Assembly: GCA_949296075.1 (NCBI GenBank)
Contig: CASFNG010000003.1
Location: 282,316-346,315 of the forward strand
Source of the DNA: an uncultured Parabacteroides sp.
GTDB taxonomy: Bacteria > Bacteroidota > Bacteroidia > Bacteroidales > Tannerellaceae
Direction: 5' to 3'
DNA: 64,000 nucleotides
Position 1 is the stretch's first letter, and the number at the start of each line of letters is the position of its first letter. Positions 19,928 through 30,182 of the stretch are shown piece after piece. The notes beneath the pieces were generated by a model. It was not told the origin of the DNA. It saw nothing but the letters and a program-made list of their open reading frames with translations, and did no database searches. The position numbers and the translations under genes were made by a program.

Positions 19928-20092
19928 ATGAAGAAGTACATTTGCACGGTATGCGATTGGGTATATGACCCAGAAGTTGGGGATCCAGAGAGCGGGATCG
20001 CCCCGGGAACAGCGTTCGAGGATATACCCGATGATTGGGTATGCCCGGTTTGTGGCGTAGGTAAGGAGGAGTTCGAGGTCGTGGAGGAATAA
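19928..20092 (+). CDS. Rubredoxin
   Basis: A 54-residue electron carrier with one Fe(Cys)4 site, starting at ATG 19928 ([19 protein letters not shown]). The two ligand pairs are CTVC (residues 6-9) and CPVC (39-42), with the usual [11 protein letters not shown] linker. It would accept electrons from NAD(P)H-rubredoxin reductases and pass them to oxygen- or peroxide-reducing enzymes in an anaerobe. The frame is open another 61 codons upstream, but that stretch does not resemble protein and is excluded. No redox partner is adjacent. Confidence 0.95.
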   Translation: MKKYICTVCDWVYDPEVGDPESGIAPGTAFEDIPDDWVCPVCGVGKEEFEVVEE

Positions 20093-20177
20093 AGCCTTGC
20101 CCGACTTTTTAAGAGAGGCCGGACAACGTTTCCCGAAAACATGGCGAGCGAATCCGGGATCTCTCCTCAAGTCCCTA

Positions 20178-20224
20178 TAAAAAAAGCGCGTGGAAAGAGA
20201 CTCTCATCTCCTTTCATGCGCTTT
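20178..20224 (-). terminator. Terminator of clpB
   Basis: On the minus strand AAAGCGC...GGAGA (20207-20224) pairs with TCTCTTTCC..GCGCTTT (20183-20200), with two mismatches, and is followed by a T run. It lies 48 bases after the clpB stop. Confidence 0.75.
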
Positions 20225-20272
20225 ATCTTTATTGGGAAAACTGCGGCTATCCACCACGGTTTCTTCAGTTCA

Positions 20273-22861
20273 TCAGTTCTTGAACACGAGCCCTTCGCCG
20301 CTCCGGTCGATCACGATCGGGCGTTCCCGATCCACCTTACCGGCCAACAGCTCCTTAGAAAGCTCATTCAAGACGTACTTCTGGATAACCCGTTTCACAG
20401 GACGGGCGCCAAACTGCGGATCGTACCCCTTATCCGCGATGAGGTTTACCGCCTCATTCGTGAAATCCAAGGCAACTCCGTTAGCCGCCAGCATCTTCTT
20501 CACGCCGTTCAGCTGCAAGGAAACAATCTGACGAATCTCCTCCTCGTTTAACGGGGTGAACATGATAATGTCATCGATACGGTTCAAGAATTCCGGTCGG
20601 ATCGTCTTTTTCAACAATTCCAGCACCTGGTTCTTCGTCTGATCGACCACCTGGTCGTGCGTGGCAGGCGTCATCTTCTCGAAATTCTCCCTAATCAACG
20701 ACGAACCCAAGTTACTGGTCATGATAATGATCGTGTTCTTGAAATTAACCACTCGTCCCTTGTTATCCGTAAGTCGCCCATCATCCAGCACTTGCAGCAG
20801 GATGTTGAACACGTCAGGATGTGCCTTCTCGATCTCATCGAACAAGACAACCGAGTAAGGCTTCCGGCGAATCGCCTCTGTCAACTGTCCGCCCTCATCG
20901 TAACCTACGTATCCCGGAGGCGCACCGATCAAACGGGTCGCGCTGAACTTTTCCTGATACTCGCTCATGTCGATACGGGTCATCATGTTCTCGTCGTCGA
21001 ACAGATACTCGGCCAATGCCTTCGCCAACTCCGTTTTACCCACACCGGTCGTACCCAAGAAGATGAACGAACCGATCGGTCGTTTCGGATCTTGCAGCCC
21101 GGCACGGCTACGACGCACGGCATCCGCGATCGCGTTGATGGCCTCCTCCTGCCCGATCACCCGTGTATGCAGCTCAGACTCCAAGCGAAGCAACTTCTCT
21201 TTCTCGCTCTGCATCATCTTGCTTACCGGTATGCCCGTCCAGCGAGATACCACATCCGCTATATCATCGCTATCAACCTCCTCCTTGATCATAGCGGCAG
21301 AACCCTGCATCGTCTTCAACTTCGCCTGCACATCCTTGATCTCCTCTTCCTTCTGCTTGATTTTACCGTAACGGATCTCAGCGACCTTGCCATAATCTCC
21401 TTCACGCTCGGCCTTATCCGCCTCAAACTTCAGGTTCTCGATGTCGATCTTGTTCTGCTGGATCTTATTTATAAGCTCCTTCTCGCTCTGCCATTGAGCC
21501 TTTTGCTTGGTCTCCTCCTCTTTCAAGTCTGCGATCTCCTTGTTCAACTGCTCCAACTTGGTCTGGTCGTTCTCACGCTTGATCGCCTCTCGCTCGATTT
21601 CCAGCTGCTTGATCCGACGAGATACCTCATCCAACGACTCAGGGACGGAGTCGATCTGCAAACGCAACCGGGCGGCAGCCTCATCCATCAGGTCGATCGC
21701 CTTATCCGGCAAGAAACGATCCGTGATGTAACGCGAGGATAACTGTACGGCGGCGATGATCGCATCATCCTTGATACGCACCTTATGATGGTTCTCGTAC
21801 TTCTCTTTCAGTCCTCGAAGGATAGAGATCGTGTCCAGTTCGTTAGGCTCGTCCACCATGACGGTCTGGAACCGGCGCTCCAACGCCTTATCCTTCTCGA
21901 AATACTTCTGATACTCGTCCAAGGTCGTGGCACCGATCGAGCGTAACTCCCCACGGGCCAAGGCCGGCTTCAGGATATTCGCCGCATCCATCGCGCCCTC
22001 TCCCTTACCGGCTCCCACCAAGGTATGGATCTCATCGATAAAGAGGATGATCTCGCCCTCCGACTTTGTCACCTCATTAACCACCGCTTTCAGACGTTCC
22101 TCGAACTCACCCTTGTATTTCGCTCCGGCGATCAAGGCACCCATATCCAAGGAAAAGATCTGTTTCGACTTCAGATTCTCCGGAACATCCCCCCGTACGA
22201 TACGATGTGCCAAGCCCTCGGCGATAGCCGTCTTACCGACACCCGGCTCACCGATCAAGATCGGGTTGTTCTTCGTTCGCCGACTCAGGATTTGCAGCAC
22301 CCGCCGGATCTCCTCATCACGACCGATCACGGGATCCAACTTACCGCTCCGGGCACGTTCATTCAAGTTGATCGCATATTTACTCAAGGCATCGTAAGTA
22401 TCCTCCGCCGACTGGCTGGTCACCTTGTTGCCTTTTCGCAACTCCTCGATCGCCAGACGAAGCTCTTTCTCGGTCACGCCCGCGTCTTTCAGCATCTGCG
22501 AAGCGGTACTCTTCTCCGTGAACAGCGCCAAGATGATCGGCTCTAACGAAACATACTGGTCACCCATCTTAGAAGAGTAGTCGATCGCCTTCTGCAAGAC
22601 CGTATTCGATTCGCCCGAAAGGTAAGGCTCACCACCCGAGACCTTCGGATACGACTCGATCTGACGATCCAATGCCAACGACAGATTCTGAGCGTTCACC
22701 CCCAATTTATGGAAGATGAAATTCGTAACGCTCTCACCCGTCATAATGACAGCCTTCAACAGATGGGTCGGTTCGATAGCCTGCTGGTTATTCTTCACCA
22801 CCAACTGTACCGCCTGTTGTACGGCCTCCTGCGCTTTAATTGTAAAATTGTTTAAATTCAT
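20273..22861 (-). CDS. clpB: ATP-dependent disaggregase ClpB
   Basis: An 862-residue AAA+ chaperone that works with DnaK to resolve protein aggregates. Visible parts: an N-terminal Clp repeat domain (residues 1-150), first Walker [14 protein letters not shown] near 205 with Walker [15 protein letters not shown], a coiled-coil middle domain rich in Glu/Lys (about 405-525), and a second AAA+ module with [16 protein letters not shown] near 605 and [11 protein letters not shown]. The middle domain separates ClpB from ClpA and ClpC. It is a single-gene unit. A 13-base palindrome lies about 75-90 bases upstream. Confidence 0.97.
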   Translation of the reverse strand: MNLNNFTIKAQEAVQQAVQLVVKNNQQAIEPTHLLKAVIMTGESVTNFIFHKLGVNAQNLSLALDRQIESYPKVSGGEPYLSGESNTVLQKAIDYSSKMGDQYVSLEPIILALFTEKSTASQMLKDAGVTEKELRLAIEELRKGNKVTSQSAEDTYDALSKYAINLNERARSGKLDPVIGRDEEIRRVLQILSRRTKNNPILIGEPGVGKTAIAEGLAHRIVRGDVPENLKSKQIFSLDMGALIAGAKYKGEFEERLKAVVNEVTKSEGEIILFIDEIHTLVGAGKGEGAMDAANILKPALARGELRSIGATTLDEYQKYFEKDKALERRFQTVMVDEPNELDTISILRGLKEKYENHHKVRIKDDAIIAAVQLSSRYITDRFLPDKAIDLMDEAAARLRLQIDSVPESLDEVSRRIKQLEIEREAIKRENDQTKLEQLNKEIADLKEEETKQKAQWQSEKELINKIQQNKIDIENLKFEADKAEREGDYGKVAEIRYGKIKQKEEEIKDVQAKLKTMQGSAAMIKEEVDSDDIADVVSRWTGIPVSKMMQSEKEKLLRLESELHTRVIGQEEAINAIADAVRRSRAGLQDPKRPIGSFIFLGTTGVGKTELAKALAEYLFDDENMMTRIDMSEYQEKFSATRLIGAPPGYVGYDEGGQLTEAIRRKPYSVVLFDEIEKAHPDVFNILLQVLDDGRLTDNKGRVVNFKNTIIIMTSNLGSSLIRENFEKMTPATHDQVVDQTKNQVLELLKKTIRPEFLNRIDDIIMFTPLNEEEIRQIVSLQLNGVKKMLAANGVALDFTNEAVNLIADKGYDPQFGARPVKRVIQKYVLNELSKELLAGKVDRERPIVIDRSGEGLVFKN

Positions 22862-22936
22862 ATATTTAACTCCTTTCTATATCTTCTTTTTCAATCACAC
22901 CTTAATCCCTACAAAACAGATACCAAAAAGAATATA

Positions 22937-22949
22937 TGACATTTTGTCA
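22937..22949. promoter_or_regulatory. Palindrome upstream of clpB, possible promoter or operator
   Basis: TGACATTTTGTCA is a perfect 5-3-5 palindrome in the AT-rich clpB upstream region; on the minus strand it reads TTGACAAAATGTCA. No exact TAnnTTTG was found nearby. Role is inferred only from position. Confidence 0.3.
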
Positions 22950-23011
22950 ATAAATTTACACAAAGAAAGGATTCTGTGCGCCAAAGCGTCCCAATCAGAC
23001 GCCATAAAGAC

Positions 23012-23063
23012 GCATATCCGGAAGAAAAGAGATCGACCCCGCTCTCCTCTCCTCCGGATATGC
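23012..23063 (-). terminator. Terminator-like hairpin after hisB
   Basis: On the minus strand GCATATCCGGA (23053-23063) pairs perfectly with TCCGGATATGC (23012-23022). The loop adds AGAG/CTCT pairing. The following GTCTTTATG is only moderately T-rich. Confidence 0.55.
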
Positions 23064-23094
23064 TATCTATAATTCTACCTTATGTCTGTTCTAT

Positions 23095-24234
23095 TTACAG
23101 GGTTCCTTTGGTGCTGGGCAGCTCAAACCGGTAAATATCCCTCCGGATGGCCATCTTGATCGCCCGGGCCAGCGCCTTGAAGATTCCCTCGATCTTATGA
23201 TGCTCGTTGGTACCTTCCGCCCGGATATTAAGATTCATGAGCGCGGCATCGCTCAAGCTCTTAAAGAAATGCAGGAACATCTCCGTCGGCATATCACCAA
23301 CCTTCTCGCGGCGGAACTCCGCGTCCCAGACCAGCCACGGCCGCCCCCCGAAATCGAGCGCCACTTGGCATAGGCAATCGTCCATCGGCAAGCAATAGCC
23401 ATATCGCTCTATCCCCCGTTTATCCCCTAAGGCTTTCCGGATCGCCTCACCCAAGGCCAGCGCGGTATCCTCTATCGTATGATGCTCATCGACCTCAAGA
23501 TCACCCTTCACCCTCACAGTCAGATCCGTGCCCGAGTGCTTACCTATCTGCTCAAGCATATGATCGAAGAACCCAAGCCCGGTCGAGATCTCGGTCTTTC
23601 CCCGTCCATCCAAGTTCCATTCCACATAAATATCCGTCTCTTTCGTGACGCGCCTTACCGAAGCCCTGCGCTCACCAGCGAACAAGAACTCGGCGATCTT
23701 GTCCCAATCATCCGTCACGAGAACGGGCGACAACGCCACAGGATACGACCGAAGTTCTTGATCCGCCTCCGCTCCTGCCGTCCTCAACCAGATACCCTTA
23801 GCTCCCAAATTCCGGGCCAGTTCCATATCCGTTAGCCGATCGCCGATCACGAAACTGTTTTCCAAATCGTAAGATCCATCCATATAAGCCGTCAACATCC
23901 CCGTACGAGGCTTACGGTTAGGCGAGTTCTCCTCCGGGAAAGAGGGATCGATCCGTATATCATCAAACACGACACCCTCACCCGCCAAGGTTTTCAACAT
24001 CAAGTTATGCGGCGGCCAGAAAGTCTCCTCCGGGAAAGAGGCCGTGCCTAAGCCATCTTGGTTGGATACCATCACGAGCTCGAAGTCCAAGCGTTCCCGG
24101 ATAAAGGCCAAGTTTCGCATCACCTTCGGTACGAACTCCAATTTCTCCAAGCTATCTAACTGATAATCCACGGGAGGCTCCTTCACCAAGGTACCGTCCC
24201 GATCGATAAACAAAGCTCTTTTCGCCGCTCTCAT
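23095..24234 (-). CDS. hisB: Bifunctional histidinol-phosphatase / imidazoleglycerol-phosphate dehydratase
   Basis: A 379-residue fusion enzyme carrying steps 7 and 9 of histidine synthesis. The N-terminal HAD phosphatase begins [14 protein letters not shown] (residues 8-21), with later [13 protein letters not shown] near 122. The dehydratase starts near residue 190, with [30 protein letters not shown] and [17 protein letters not shown] carrying the metal-binding histidines. Its ATG overlaps the hisC stop by four bases. It is the last gene of the hisGDCB unit; the remaining his genes are not in the window. Confidence 0.96.
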   Translation of the reverse strand: MRAAKRALFIDRDGTLVKEPPVDYQLDSLEKLEFVPKVMRNLAFIRERLDFELVMVSNQDGLGTASFPEETFWPPHNLMLKTLAGEGVVFDDIRIDPSFPEENSPNRKPRTGMLTAYMDGSYDLENSFVIGDRLTDMELARNLGAKGIWLRTAGAEADQELRSYPVALSPVLVTDDWDKIAEFLFAGERRASVRRVTKETDIYVEWNLDGRGKTEISTGLGFFDHMLEQIGKHSGTDLTVRVKGDLEVDEHHTIEDTALALGEAIRKALGDKRGIERYGYCLPMDDCLCQVALDFGGRPWLVWDAEFRREKVGDMPTEMFLHFFKSLSDAALMNLNIRAEGTNEHHKIEGIFKALARAIKMAIRRDIYRFELPSTKGTL

Positions 24235-25268
24235 ACCCTCAAACCCTTTAAGGCATCCAACAATGCGTTATCTTCCGCCGGCGTGCCGACCGTGATCCGG
24301 AGGCAACCGTGGCATTTCGTCACGTTGTTTCGATTCCGCACGACAACCCCTTTCCGCACGAGCCCGTCGTAAACCGCATCCGCGTTACCAACATTCACCA
24401 ACAGGAAGTTAGCGTCTGAAGGATACACTTGATAAGAGAACGGAGGCTCCGCCAATATTTTCTCCAACCGGTCACGCTCCGCCAAGATCTCACGCACTTG
24501 CTTATTCTTCACCGCCTCGTCGCTTAATAGCTCCAAAGCCTTCTCCTGCGTAAGTTGATTAATGTTATAAGGATATTTGATCTTGTTCAGCAAAGCGATG
24601 ATCTCCGGGGAAGCGAAAGCCATTCCCAAACGGATACCGGCCGCGCCCCAAGCCTTCGATAGGGTCTGGAGAACGATCAAGTTCGGGAATCCAGCCAACT
24701 CGCGCAAGAACGAAGGATACGCGGAGAAATCGATATAGGCCTCATCCACGACCACGATCCCCTCGTAATTTTTCAAGATCTTGTAGATCGCCCCCCGATC
24801 CAGGCTATTCCCGCTCGGATTATTAGGAGAGCACAAGAAGATGACCTTCGTCCACTCGTCAGCCACCTTCAAGACAGCGTCCGCATCCAAACCGAAGCAA
24901 TCATCCAAGGGTACCTTTCGGCATTCCACGTTATTGACCTCGGCAGCCACCTCGTACATCCCATAAGAAGGTGTGATCGTCACGATACCATCCAAGGCAG
25001 GCTCGCAAAACGCGCGGATCACCAAATCGATCGCCTCGTCGCTGCCATTCCCCAAGAAAATAGACTCTTTCTCCACCCCTTTCAACTCGGCGATACGCTC
25101 CTTCAGCTTCCACTGCAAAGGATCTGGATACCTGTTATAAGGAGGATTCCACGGATTCTCGTTAGCGTCCAGAAAAACCGACGCCGCACCATGAAACTCA
25201 TCCCGGGCGGATGAATAAGGTTTCAATTTCCAGACATTCTCCCGTACTAAATCTCTCAACTCTTTCAT
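24231..25268 (-). CDS. hisC: Histidinol-phosphate aminotransferase
   Basis: A 345-residue class I/II PLP aminotransferase converting imidazole acetol phosphate to histidinol phosphate. Seen: [20 protein letters not shown] near residue 33, the nucleotide-independent [14 protein letters not shown]-phosphate region near 72, [10 protein letters not shown] near 150, [11 protein letters not shown] near 173 and the Schiff-base lysine in [16 protein letters not shown] near 205. It overlaps hisD upstream and hisB downstream by four bases each, indicating translational coupling. Confidence 0.96.
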   Translation of the reverse strand: MKELRDLVRENVWKLKPYSSARDEFHGAASVFLDANENPWNPPYNRYPDPLQWKLKERIAELKGVEKESIFLGNGSDEAIDLVIRAFCEPALDGIVTITPSYGMYEVAAEVNNVECRKVPLDDCFGLDADAVLKVADEWTKVIFLCSPNNPSGNSLDRGAIYKILKNYEGIVVVDEAYIDFSAYPSFLRELAGFPNLIVLQTLSKAWGAAGIRLGMAFASPEIIALLNKIKYPYNINQLTQEKALELLSDEAVKNKQVREILAERDRLEKILAEPPFSYQVYPSDANFLLVNVGNADAVYDGLVRKGVVVRNRNNVTKCHGCLRITVGTPAEDNALLDALKGLRV

Positions 25269-26545
25269 ATCGTTGCCAATCTAATCGTTACCGCGTTCTT
25301 ATGAGCCTCCAACCGCTCGTTCGAGGCCATGACCTGAATCGTATTACCCAACCCGCGGATTCCCTCGGCCGTGATCTCCTGGAAAGTGATCTTCTTAATG
25401 AAGCTATCCAAGTTCACCCCGCTATACGCCTTCGCATAGCCGTTGGTGGGCAAGGTATGGTTCGTTCCGGAGGCGTAATCTCCGGCGCTCTCCGGCGTAT
25501 AACAACCTAAGAATACGCTTCCGGCATTCAGGATCCGCCCGGCGATCGAGGCATAGTCGCTTGTCTGGATAATCAAATGCTCCGGGGCGTACAGGTTCGT
25601 GAAGTCGATCACCTCCTCCTTATCCCTCAATACGACGATACGGCTATGCGACAAGGCTTTCTCCGTGATCTCCTTCCGGGGCAAGCGATCCAGCTGCTCC
25701 CGGATAGCCCGGGCTACCGGCTCCACGATCTCCCCCGAGTCCGTCACGAGCATCGCCTGGCTGTCCGCGCCATGCTCCGCCTGCGAGAGAAAATCGGCGG
25801 CGATAAAATCCGGGTTGGCGGATGCATCCGCTATAACCTCCACCTCCGATGGACCGGCGGGCATATCGATCGCTACCTCTCTTAGGCTGACCAACCGCTT
25901 GGCCGCCGTCACATATTGATTCCCGGGGCCAAAGATCTTATAGACCTTCGGTACGGACTCCGTGCCGTAGGCCATCGCCGCGATCGCCTGGATCCCCCCG
26001 ATCTTGAAGATCTGGCTGACCCCGGCCACCTTAGCGGCATATAAGATGGAGGGATGAACCTTCCCCTCCCGGGTAGGTGGCGTACAAAGCACGATCTCCC
26101 CACATCCGGCGATCCGTGCGGGTACGGCCAACATCAGCACCGTAGAGAACAAGGGAGCCGTCCCTCCCGGGATATACAGCCCGACTTTCTCGATCGCCAC
26201 CGCCTTCTGCCAGCAGGTGACTCCCGGTGCGGTCTCAACCTTTTTCCCCTCAAAACGTTGCGAGGCATGGAATTTCCAGATGTTCTCCTTCGCCTGACGG
26301 ATAGCTTGCCGAAGCTCCTCATCGACCAGCCGCTCCGCCTCTTCCCATTCCTCGTCGGAGACGCGCAAAGAGCTCAGCGTTACCTTGTCGAATTTCTCCT
26401 CATACATCTTCACGGCCTCGTCGCCACGCTCGCGCACCTCGTCTAACACCGTACGTACCGTATCGAACAAGGCGGTCACATCCAACGCGGGGCGCTTAGC
26501 CAGCGAGTTCCATTCCTCGCGCCCGGGATATTTGATAATTTCCAT
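25265..26545 (-). CDS. hisD: Histidinol dehydrogenase
   Basis: A 426-residue Zn2+/NAD+ enzyme for the last two oxidation steps to histidine. Family motifs are present: GLYIPGGTAPLFSTVLMLAVPA near residue 130, GGIQAIAAMAYGTESVP near 190, DMPAGPSEVEVIAD near 235, SQAEHGADSQAML near 255 (zinc and catalytic region), and APEHLIIQT near 325. It is 13 bases after hisG and overlaps hisC by four bases. Confidence 0.96.
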   Translation of the reverse strand: MEIIKYPGREEWNSLAKRPALDVTALFDTVRTVLDEVRERGDEAVKMYEEKFDKVTLSSLRVSDEEWEEAERLVDEELRQAIRQAKENIWKFHASQRFEGKKVETAPGVTCWQKAVAIEKVGLYIPGGTAPLFSTVLMLAVPARIAGCGEIVLCTPPTREGKVHPSILYAAKVAGVSQIFKIGGIQAIAAMAYGTESVPKVYKIFGPGNQYVTAAKRLVSLREVAIDMPAGPSEVEVIADASANPDFIAADFLSQAEHGADSQAMLVTDSGEIVEPVARAIREQLDRLPRKEITEKALSHSRIVVLRDKEEVIDFTNLYAPEHLIIQTSDYASIAGRILNAGSVFLGCYTPESAGDYASGTNHTLPTNGYAKAYSGVNLDSFIKKITFQEITAEGIRGLGNTIQVMASNERLEAHKNAVTIRLATI

Positions 26546-26558
26546 GATTCTGCCCTCC

Positions 26559-27410
26559 TTAAATAATCATTTTCTCGATCGGGAGCACCAAGATACCTTC
26601 CGCTCCCAAGGATTTCAACTTACCTATAATCTCCCAAAAATGCTTCTCCGCGATCACGGACTGCACGGATACCCACTCCCCGTTGGCCAGTGGCGTGACG
26701 GTCGGGCTCTTCATTCCCGGCAACACCTCGATGATCTCGTCCAATTTCTCCTTCGGGGCGTTCAGCAGCACATATTTCTTCCCCTCCGCCAGCTGGATCG
26801 CCTCAAAGCGGAACAAAAGCTCCTCCAAGATCTCCCGCTTCTCGGCCGGGAGATCCTTATTGGCTATCAATAACGCCTCGCAAGGGAGCACCACCTCTAC
26901 CTCCTTCAGCTGATTGCTTACCAGCGTACTTCCCGAGCTCACGATGTCGAAAATGGCGTCGGCCAGCCCGATGCCCGGGGCGATCTCCACGGAACCACTG
27001 ATCTCGTGTATATCCGCCTTCACGCCATTCCGCTCCAGGAACGACCTCAAGATCACAGGATAAGAGGTAGCGATCGTTTTTCCCTCAAACCAGGTCACCC
27101 CTTCATACGTCTCCTCTTTCGGGATCGCCAGTGAGAGACGGCATTTACTGAAGCCTAACCGCTTCACCAAATCAGCCTCTTCCCCTTTCTCCACGTACTC
27201 ATTCTCGCCGACGATGCCCACGTCAGCCACACCGTTCGCCACGGATTGAGGAATATCATCGTCGCGAAGGAACAACACCTCTACCGGGAAATCTTTCGCC
27301 GACAGCAGCAAGATCCGTTTCCCCTTGTTCAACTTAATGCCTGCCTCCTCAAGCAGCGTCATGGTCTCGTCGTACAGACGGCCTTTTGATTGTACCGCGA
27401 TTCTCAACAT
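26559..27410 (-). CDS. hisG: ATP phosphoribosyltransferase (long form)
   Basis: A 283-residue enzyme catalysing the committed first step of histidine synthesis from ATP and PRPP. Seen: RIAVQSKGRLYDETMTLLEEAG at the N-terminus, GVADVGIVGENEYVEK near residue 62, and the PRPP-binding ADAIFDIVSSGSTLVSN near 165. The C-terminal ~75 residues (PTVTPLANGEWVSVQSVI) form the regulatory domain for histidine feedback, so this is the hexameric long form that does not need HisZ. It is the first structural gene downstream of the attenuator. Confidence 0.95.
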   Translation of the reverse strand: MLRIAVQSKGRLYDETMTLLEEAGIKLNKGKRILLLSAKDFPVEVLFLRDDDIPQSVANGVADVGIVGENEYVEKGEEADLVKRLGFSKCRLSLAIPKEETYEGVTWFEGKTIATSYPVILRSFLERNGVKADIHEISGSVEIAPGIGLADAIFDIVSSGSTLVSNQLKEVEVVLPCEALLIANKDLPAEKREILEELLFRFEAIQLAEGKKYVLLNAPKEKLDEIIEVLPGMKSPTVTPLANGEWVSVQSVIAEKHFWEIIGKLKSLGAEGILVLPIEKMII

Positions 27411-27443
27411 ATCTCCAAGTTTTTTTTAAATTGTAACCAACAA

Positions 27444-27478
27444 CAAAAAAAAGGCTCACCGATCTTTCGGCAAGCCTT
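27444..27478 (-). terminator. Attenuator terminator of the his operon
   Basis: On the minus strand AAGGCTTGCCGA pairs with TCGGTGAGCCTT (two G-U pairs) around a short AAGA loop, followed by eight T. It lies between the leader peptide gene and hisG and is mutually exclusive with the antiterminator. Confidence 0.9.
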
Positions 27479-27521
27479 CCTCCTTTATCATGCGCACATA
27501 CACACCCATCAGCCCACCGAA
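27466..27521 (-). promoter_or_regulatory. Antiterminator stem of the his attenuator
   Basis: The arm right after the leader stop (27511-27521, TTCGGTGGGCT in the RNA sense) can pair over 11 positions, with four G-U pairs, to GGCTTGCCGAA (27466-27476). That second arm is the 5' half of the terminator, so only one of the two structures can form. Confidence 0.75.
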
Positions 27522-27572
27522 CTACTGTCCGCCGTGATGATGATGGTGATGTAATGCAACGATTGTTTTCAT
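27522..27572 (-). CDS. hisL: Histidine operon leader peptide
   Basis: A 16-codon gene encoding MKTIVALHHHHHHGGQ, ending in TAG. Six consecutive His codons (CAT/CAC, 27534-27551) sense charged tRNA-His. When histidine is scarce, a ribosome stalled there leaves the following antiterminator arm free; when it is plentiful, the ribosome reaches the stop codon next to the arm, covers it, and the terminator forms. The geometry (His codons 13-30 bases from the arm, stop codon directly abutting it) fits classic attenuation. The name follows enterobacterial usage; sequence similarity beyond the His run is not implied. Confidence 0.92.
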   Translation of the reverse strand: MKTIVALHHHHHHGGQ

Positions 27573-27592
27573 TTTATTTTCTATTCACGCCA

Positions 27593-27623
27593 CAAAATTA
27601 CGATAATAATTCAAAAATACAAG
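27593..27623 (-). promoter_or_regulatory. Promoter of the his operon
   Basis: The minus strand carries CTTG (27620-27623), 19 bases, then TAATTTTG (27593-27600). Transcription would start about 15 bases before the leader ATG. Confidence 0.65.
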
Positions 27624-27638
27624 ATTTGTAACAAAATA

Positions 27639-30182
27639 TTATCTCAAATGATCCGCTTGCTGTCGGATCTTATTGGATAGCATCTTCGGGAAATCCGGAT
27701 GGTCGGCGAAAAAGGCCTCGACCTCCTTTCCTGCCTCTTTAGAAGTATGGCCGGTCAACAGGGCACGCACCCACGCTGTCGGGAAGAAAATATCGCCCGT
27801 GCGCTGTACCTCCGGGAGCGCTTCCAGCGCAGGCCGGATATAAGCGACCGACTCCTTCTCACGTAAGGGGTGGTTCAAGTTCGCCAACGCCGCGGATGCC
27901 CAAGGCTCTATCCGCCGGTTCTCCGCAATCAGCAACGAGGCGAAAACGCTATCTCGTTCCGCTTTCCGGGGAGATACCGAAGGGGCGATGAACTCGAACT
28001 CACGCTTGCGATCCGGATTCTCGATACGAGCCAGTTGGGTAGCGAGGATCTCGTCCGCCCGCTCAGGCAAGCGTATCGCCAAAGAATAAGCTAAATTTAC
28101 GTAGTCCGTCTCACCCAAGGCGCAATTCTTGGGAGCTTTCCGCTCCTTCCATAAGGCGAGCAGACGGGATGTCGCCTCGTCCGAAATGGCGATTGAGCGA
28201 TAAAGCCTGAAAGCCAATAAACGGTATTGAGGATCAGCGTCGGTCGTCACGATTTGCCACAAGGCCCGTTCCAGAGGAAGAGGATCAAGCGGGAACAGAC
28301 GTTGGCAATCGCCCATATACCCTAATGCCATCGAGAACAGCAAGGCATCACGTTCTGCGGGCAAGTAAGTCAGCATCTCGTCACGAAAACGTTCAGGAGA
28401 CAAGACCTTACGGCGCAGGTTCTCGTATAAGGTAATCAGCAAGGAACCTCTCAACACAGCGTCGTCTGACGCCCGGAGCACCGACCAAACAGCCGAAGCC
28501 TCCTTCTCATTCAACTTAAAGAAGCCGTAGCCTCTTCCATCTATATTCGGCAGCAGGACGCAATCTCCGGCCGGGTCGAACGGTAATCTTACCTTGGTCT
28601 GCCTCATTCCTTCGCCCAAAGTCACCACTATATCTTCCATACGTTCACCATTCACCACCCGGTAAGTGAGCGTTTGTGGCCAACATAAGCCGCGGCCTAA
28701 AGGATCCCGTTGCGAGACAACTAATTCATCACCCTCCATCTCGGCCATGATTTCCGGCATCCCCTCTTGGTTTACCCACACATCACTCCATGCTTTCAGG
28801 TCAGCGTCGGTATATCGGTCCAGAATCCCGATTAAGTCGTCCCAAGTCGCGTTCCCATAAGCGAATGTTCTCACATACTCACGGATTCCATCGCAGAAGG
28901 CCTCCTCGCCCAACATTCGTACCAACATCTCCATCACGACGGGCGATTTGTCATAAACGATATTTCCATATACCAAACCGGCGTTACGCAAATTGTCCAA
29001 CTCCTGCTTGATCGGGTTCGCCCCGGCAGTCCGATCCTCTGCGTATGCGGCCGGAATATAATCCCGTATGAAGTTCAAGCGATGATTCACCCCCGAGAAC
29101 AAAGGTTCCACGATACGGGAAGCGAAATAATTCGCGAATACCTCTTTCGTCCAAACGTCATCAAACCATTTCATCGTCACATAATCGCCGAACCACATAT
29201 GCGAGGTCTCGTGAGCGATCAAGGCACTCCTACCCAAACGCTCATTCAGCGTGGGATGATCGTTCAGGAACATTCGCCGATCCGCATATAAGGTTGCTCC
29301 CGTATGCTCCATACCTCCATATTGAAAACCGGGCAAGATGATCAAATCGTACTTGGCAAACGGATAAGGGATGCCAGTGAAATCTTCCTGCCAAGCCAAG
29401 GCATCGAACACCTCAGCGACGATGTCAGGGCATTGAGCCACCTTTTTAGGATCCGTCTCCCGATGGTAGATAGCTATTTCCCGACCATTCCGGGAATAGC
29501 TCTCACGTTTCAGCTCACCCGCCACGAAAGAGAACAGATAGGTGCTCAACGGCTCCGTATCCTTGAAGACAATACGCTTCCGGCCCGCGACATCCGAGCT
29601 ATCAGTCCGCGAGATCTTCCCATTCGCCACCGCCTGCCATCCGGAAGGGATCTCCAAGGTCAGGGAAAAAACCGATTTCATATCAGGCTGATCGAAGCAA
29701 GGAAATACCGTCCGAGCCCGGTCAGGGACCAACAAGGTATAGAGAAACTCCTCTCTCCGGTTCAAGGATTGATCGGCAGACGTGAAAGATATAGAGATTT
29801 GGTTCTCGCCTTCCCGTATCCATTTCGGATCGATCCGGATATGTTCTTCCCGCAACTCATAAGGCGTATCCTTCCCATTCACGGAAACCGCCCTCACTTG
29901 CTCCGGATCTCCCCGGAAATCCAAGATAAGCGGCAAAGGTTTGTCCAGGCGTAGCGATAAATCCAAATTCCCAACGACCGGGTCCTCCCTCACCTCTGGA
30001 ATGTTAAAAAACAAGCTATAATGTACATCCGAGAAATGTGCCTTACGAAGCTCAGCCAACTCCACGCTCACACCCGATTCCATCCACTTAGGATCCTCGG
30101 GCCTACCTGATCCGCCACAAGCCAGAAGGCCTGCCAACGCACAAGTCCCAATCATTCCTTTCAGATTCATTTTCCTGCTCAT
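27639..30182 (-). CDS. M1 family zinc aminopeptidase, probable lipoprotein
   Basis: An 847-residue gluzincin peptidase. The N-terminus has a lipoprotein-type signal ending LAGLLACGG near residue 22, so it is probably anchored in the periplasm or outer membrane. The exopeptidase motif appears as GGMEH near 290. The zinc site is HETSHMWFGD near 325, with the third ligand in KEVFANYFA about 20 residues later. A long helical C-terminal domain (~480-847) completes the ERAP-type layout. The ATG overlaps the DUF4268 stop by four bases (ATGA), so the gene is the third of a coupled protease set. The family trims N-terminal residues from peptides. Confidence 0.93.
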   Translation of the reverse strand: MSRKMNLKGMIGTCALAGLLACGGSGRPEDPKWMESGVSVELAELRKAHFSDVHYSLFFNIPEVREDPVVGNLDLSLRLDKPLPLILDFRGDPEQVRAVSVNGKDTPYELREEHIRIDPKWIREGENQISISFTSADQSLNRREEFLYTLLVPDRARTVFPCFDQPDMKSVFSLTLEIPSGWQAVANGKISRTDSSDVAGRKRIVFKDTEPLSTYLFSFVAGELKRESYSRNGREIAIYHRETDPKKVAQCPDIVAEVFDALAWQEDFTGIPYPFAKYDLIILPGFQYGGMEHTGATLYADRRMFLNDHPTLNERLGRSALIAHETSHMWFGDYVTMKWFDDVWTKEVFANYFASRIVEPLFSGVNHRLNFIRDYIPAAYAEDRTAGANPIKQELDNLRNAGLVYGNIVYDKSPVVMEMLVRMLGEEAFCDGIREYVRTFAYGNATWDDLIGILDRYTDADLKAWSDVWVNQEGMPEIMAEMEGDELVVSQRDPLGRGLCWPQTLTYRVVNGERMEDIVVTLGEGMRQTKVRLPFDPAGDCVLLPNIDGRGYGFFKLNEKEASAVWSVLRASDDAVLRGSLLITLYENLRRKVLSPERFRDEMLTYLPAERDALLFSMALGYMGDCQRLFPLDPLPLERALWQIVTTDADPQYRLLAFRLYRSIAISDEATSRLLALWKERKAPKNCALGETDYVNLAYSLAIRLPERADEILATQLARIENPDRKREFEFIAPSVSPRKAERDSVFASLLIAENRRIEPWASAALANLNHPLREKESVAYIRPALEALPEVQRTGDIFFPTAWVRALLTGHTSKEAGKEVEAFFADHPDFPKMLSNKIRQQADHLR

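Noticed and set aside
27525-27572. CAT/CAC run as a simple microsatellite
   Set aside because: It is in frame within a leader peptide and sits exactly before an antiterminator/terminator pair upstream of hisG, so attenuation explains it.
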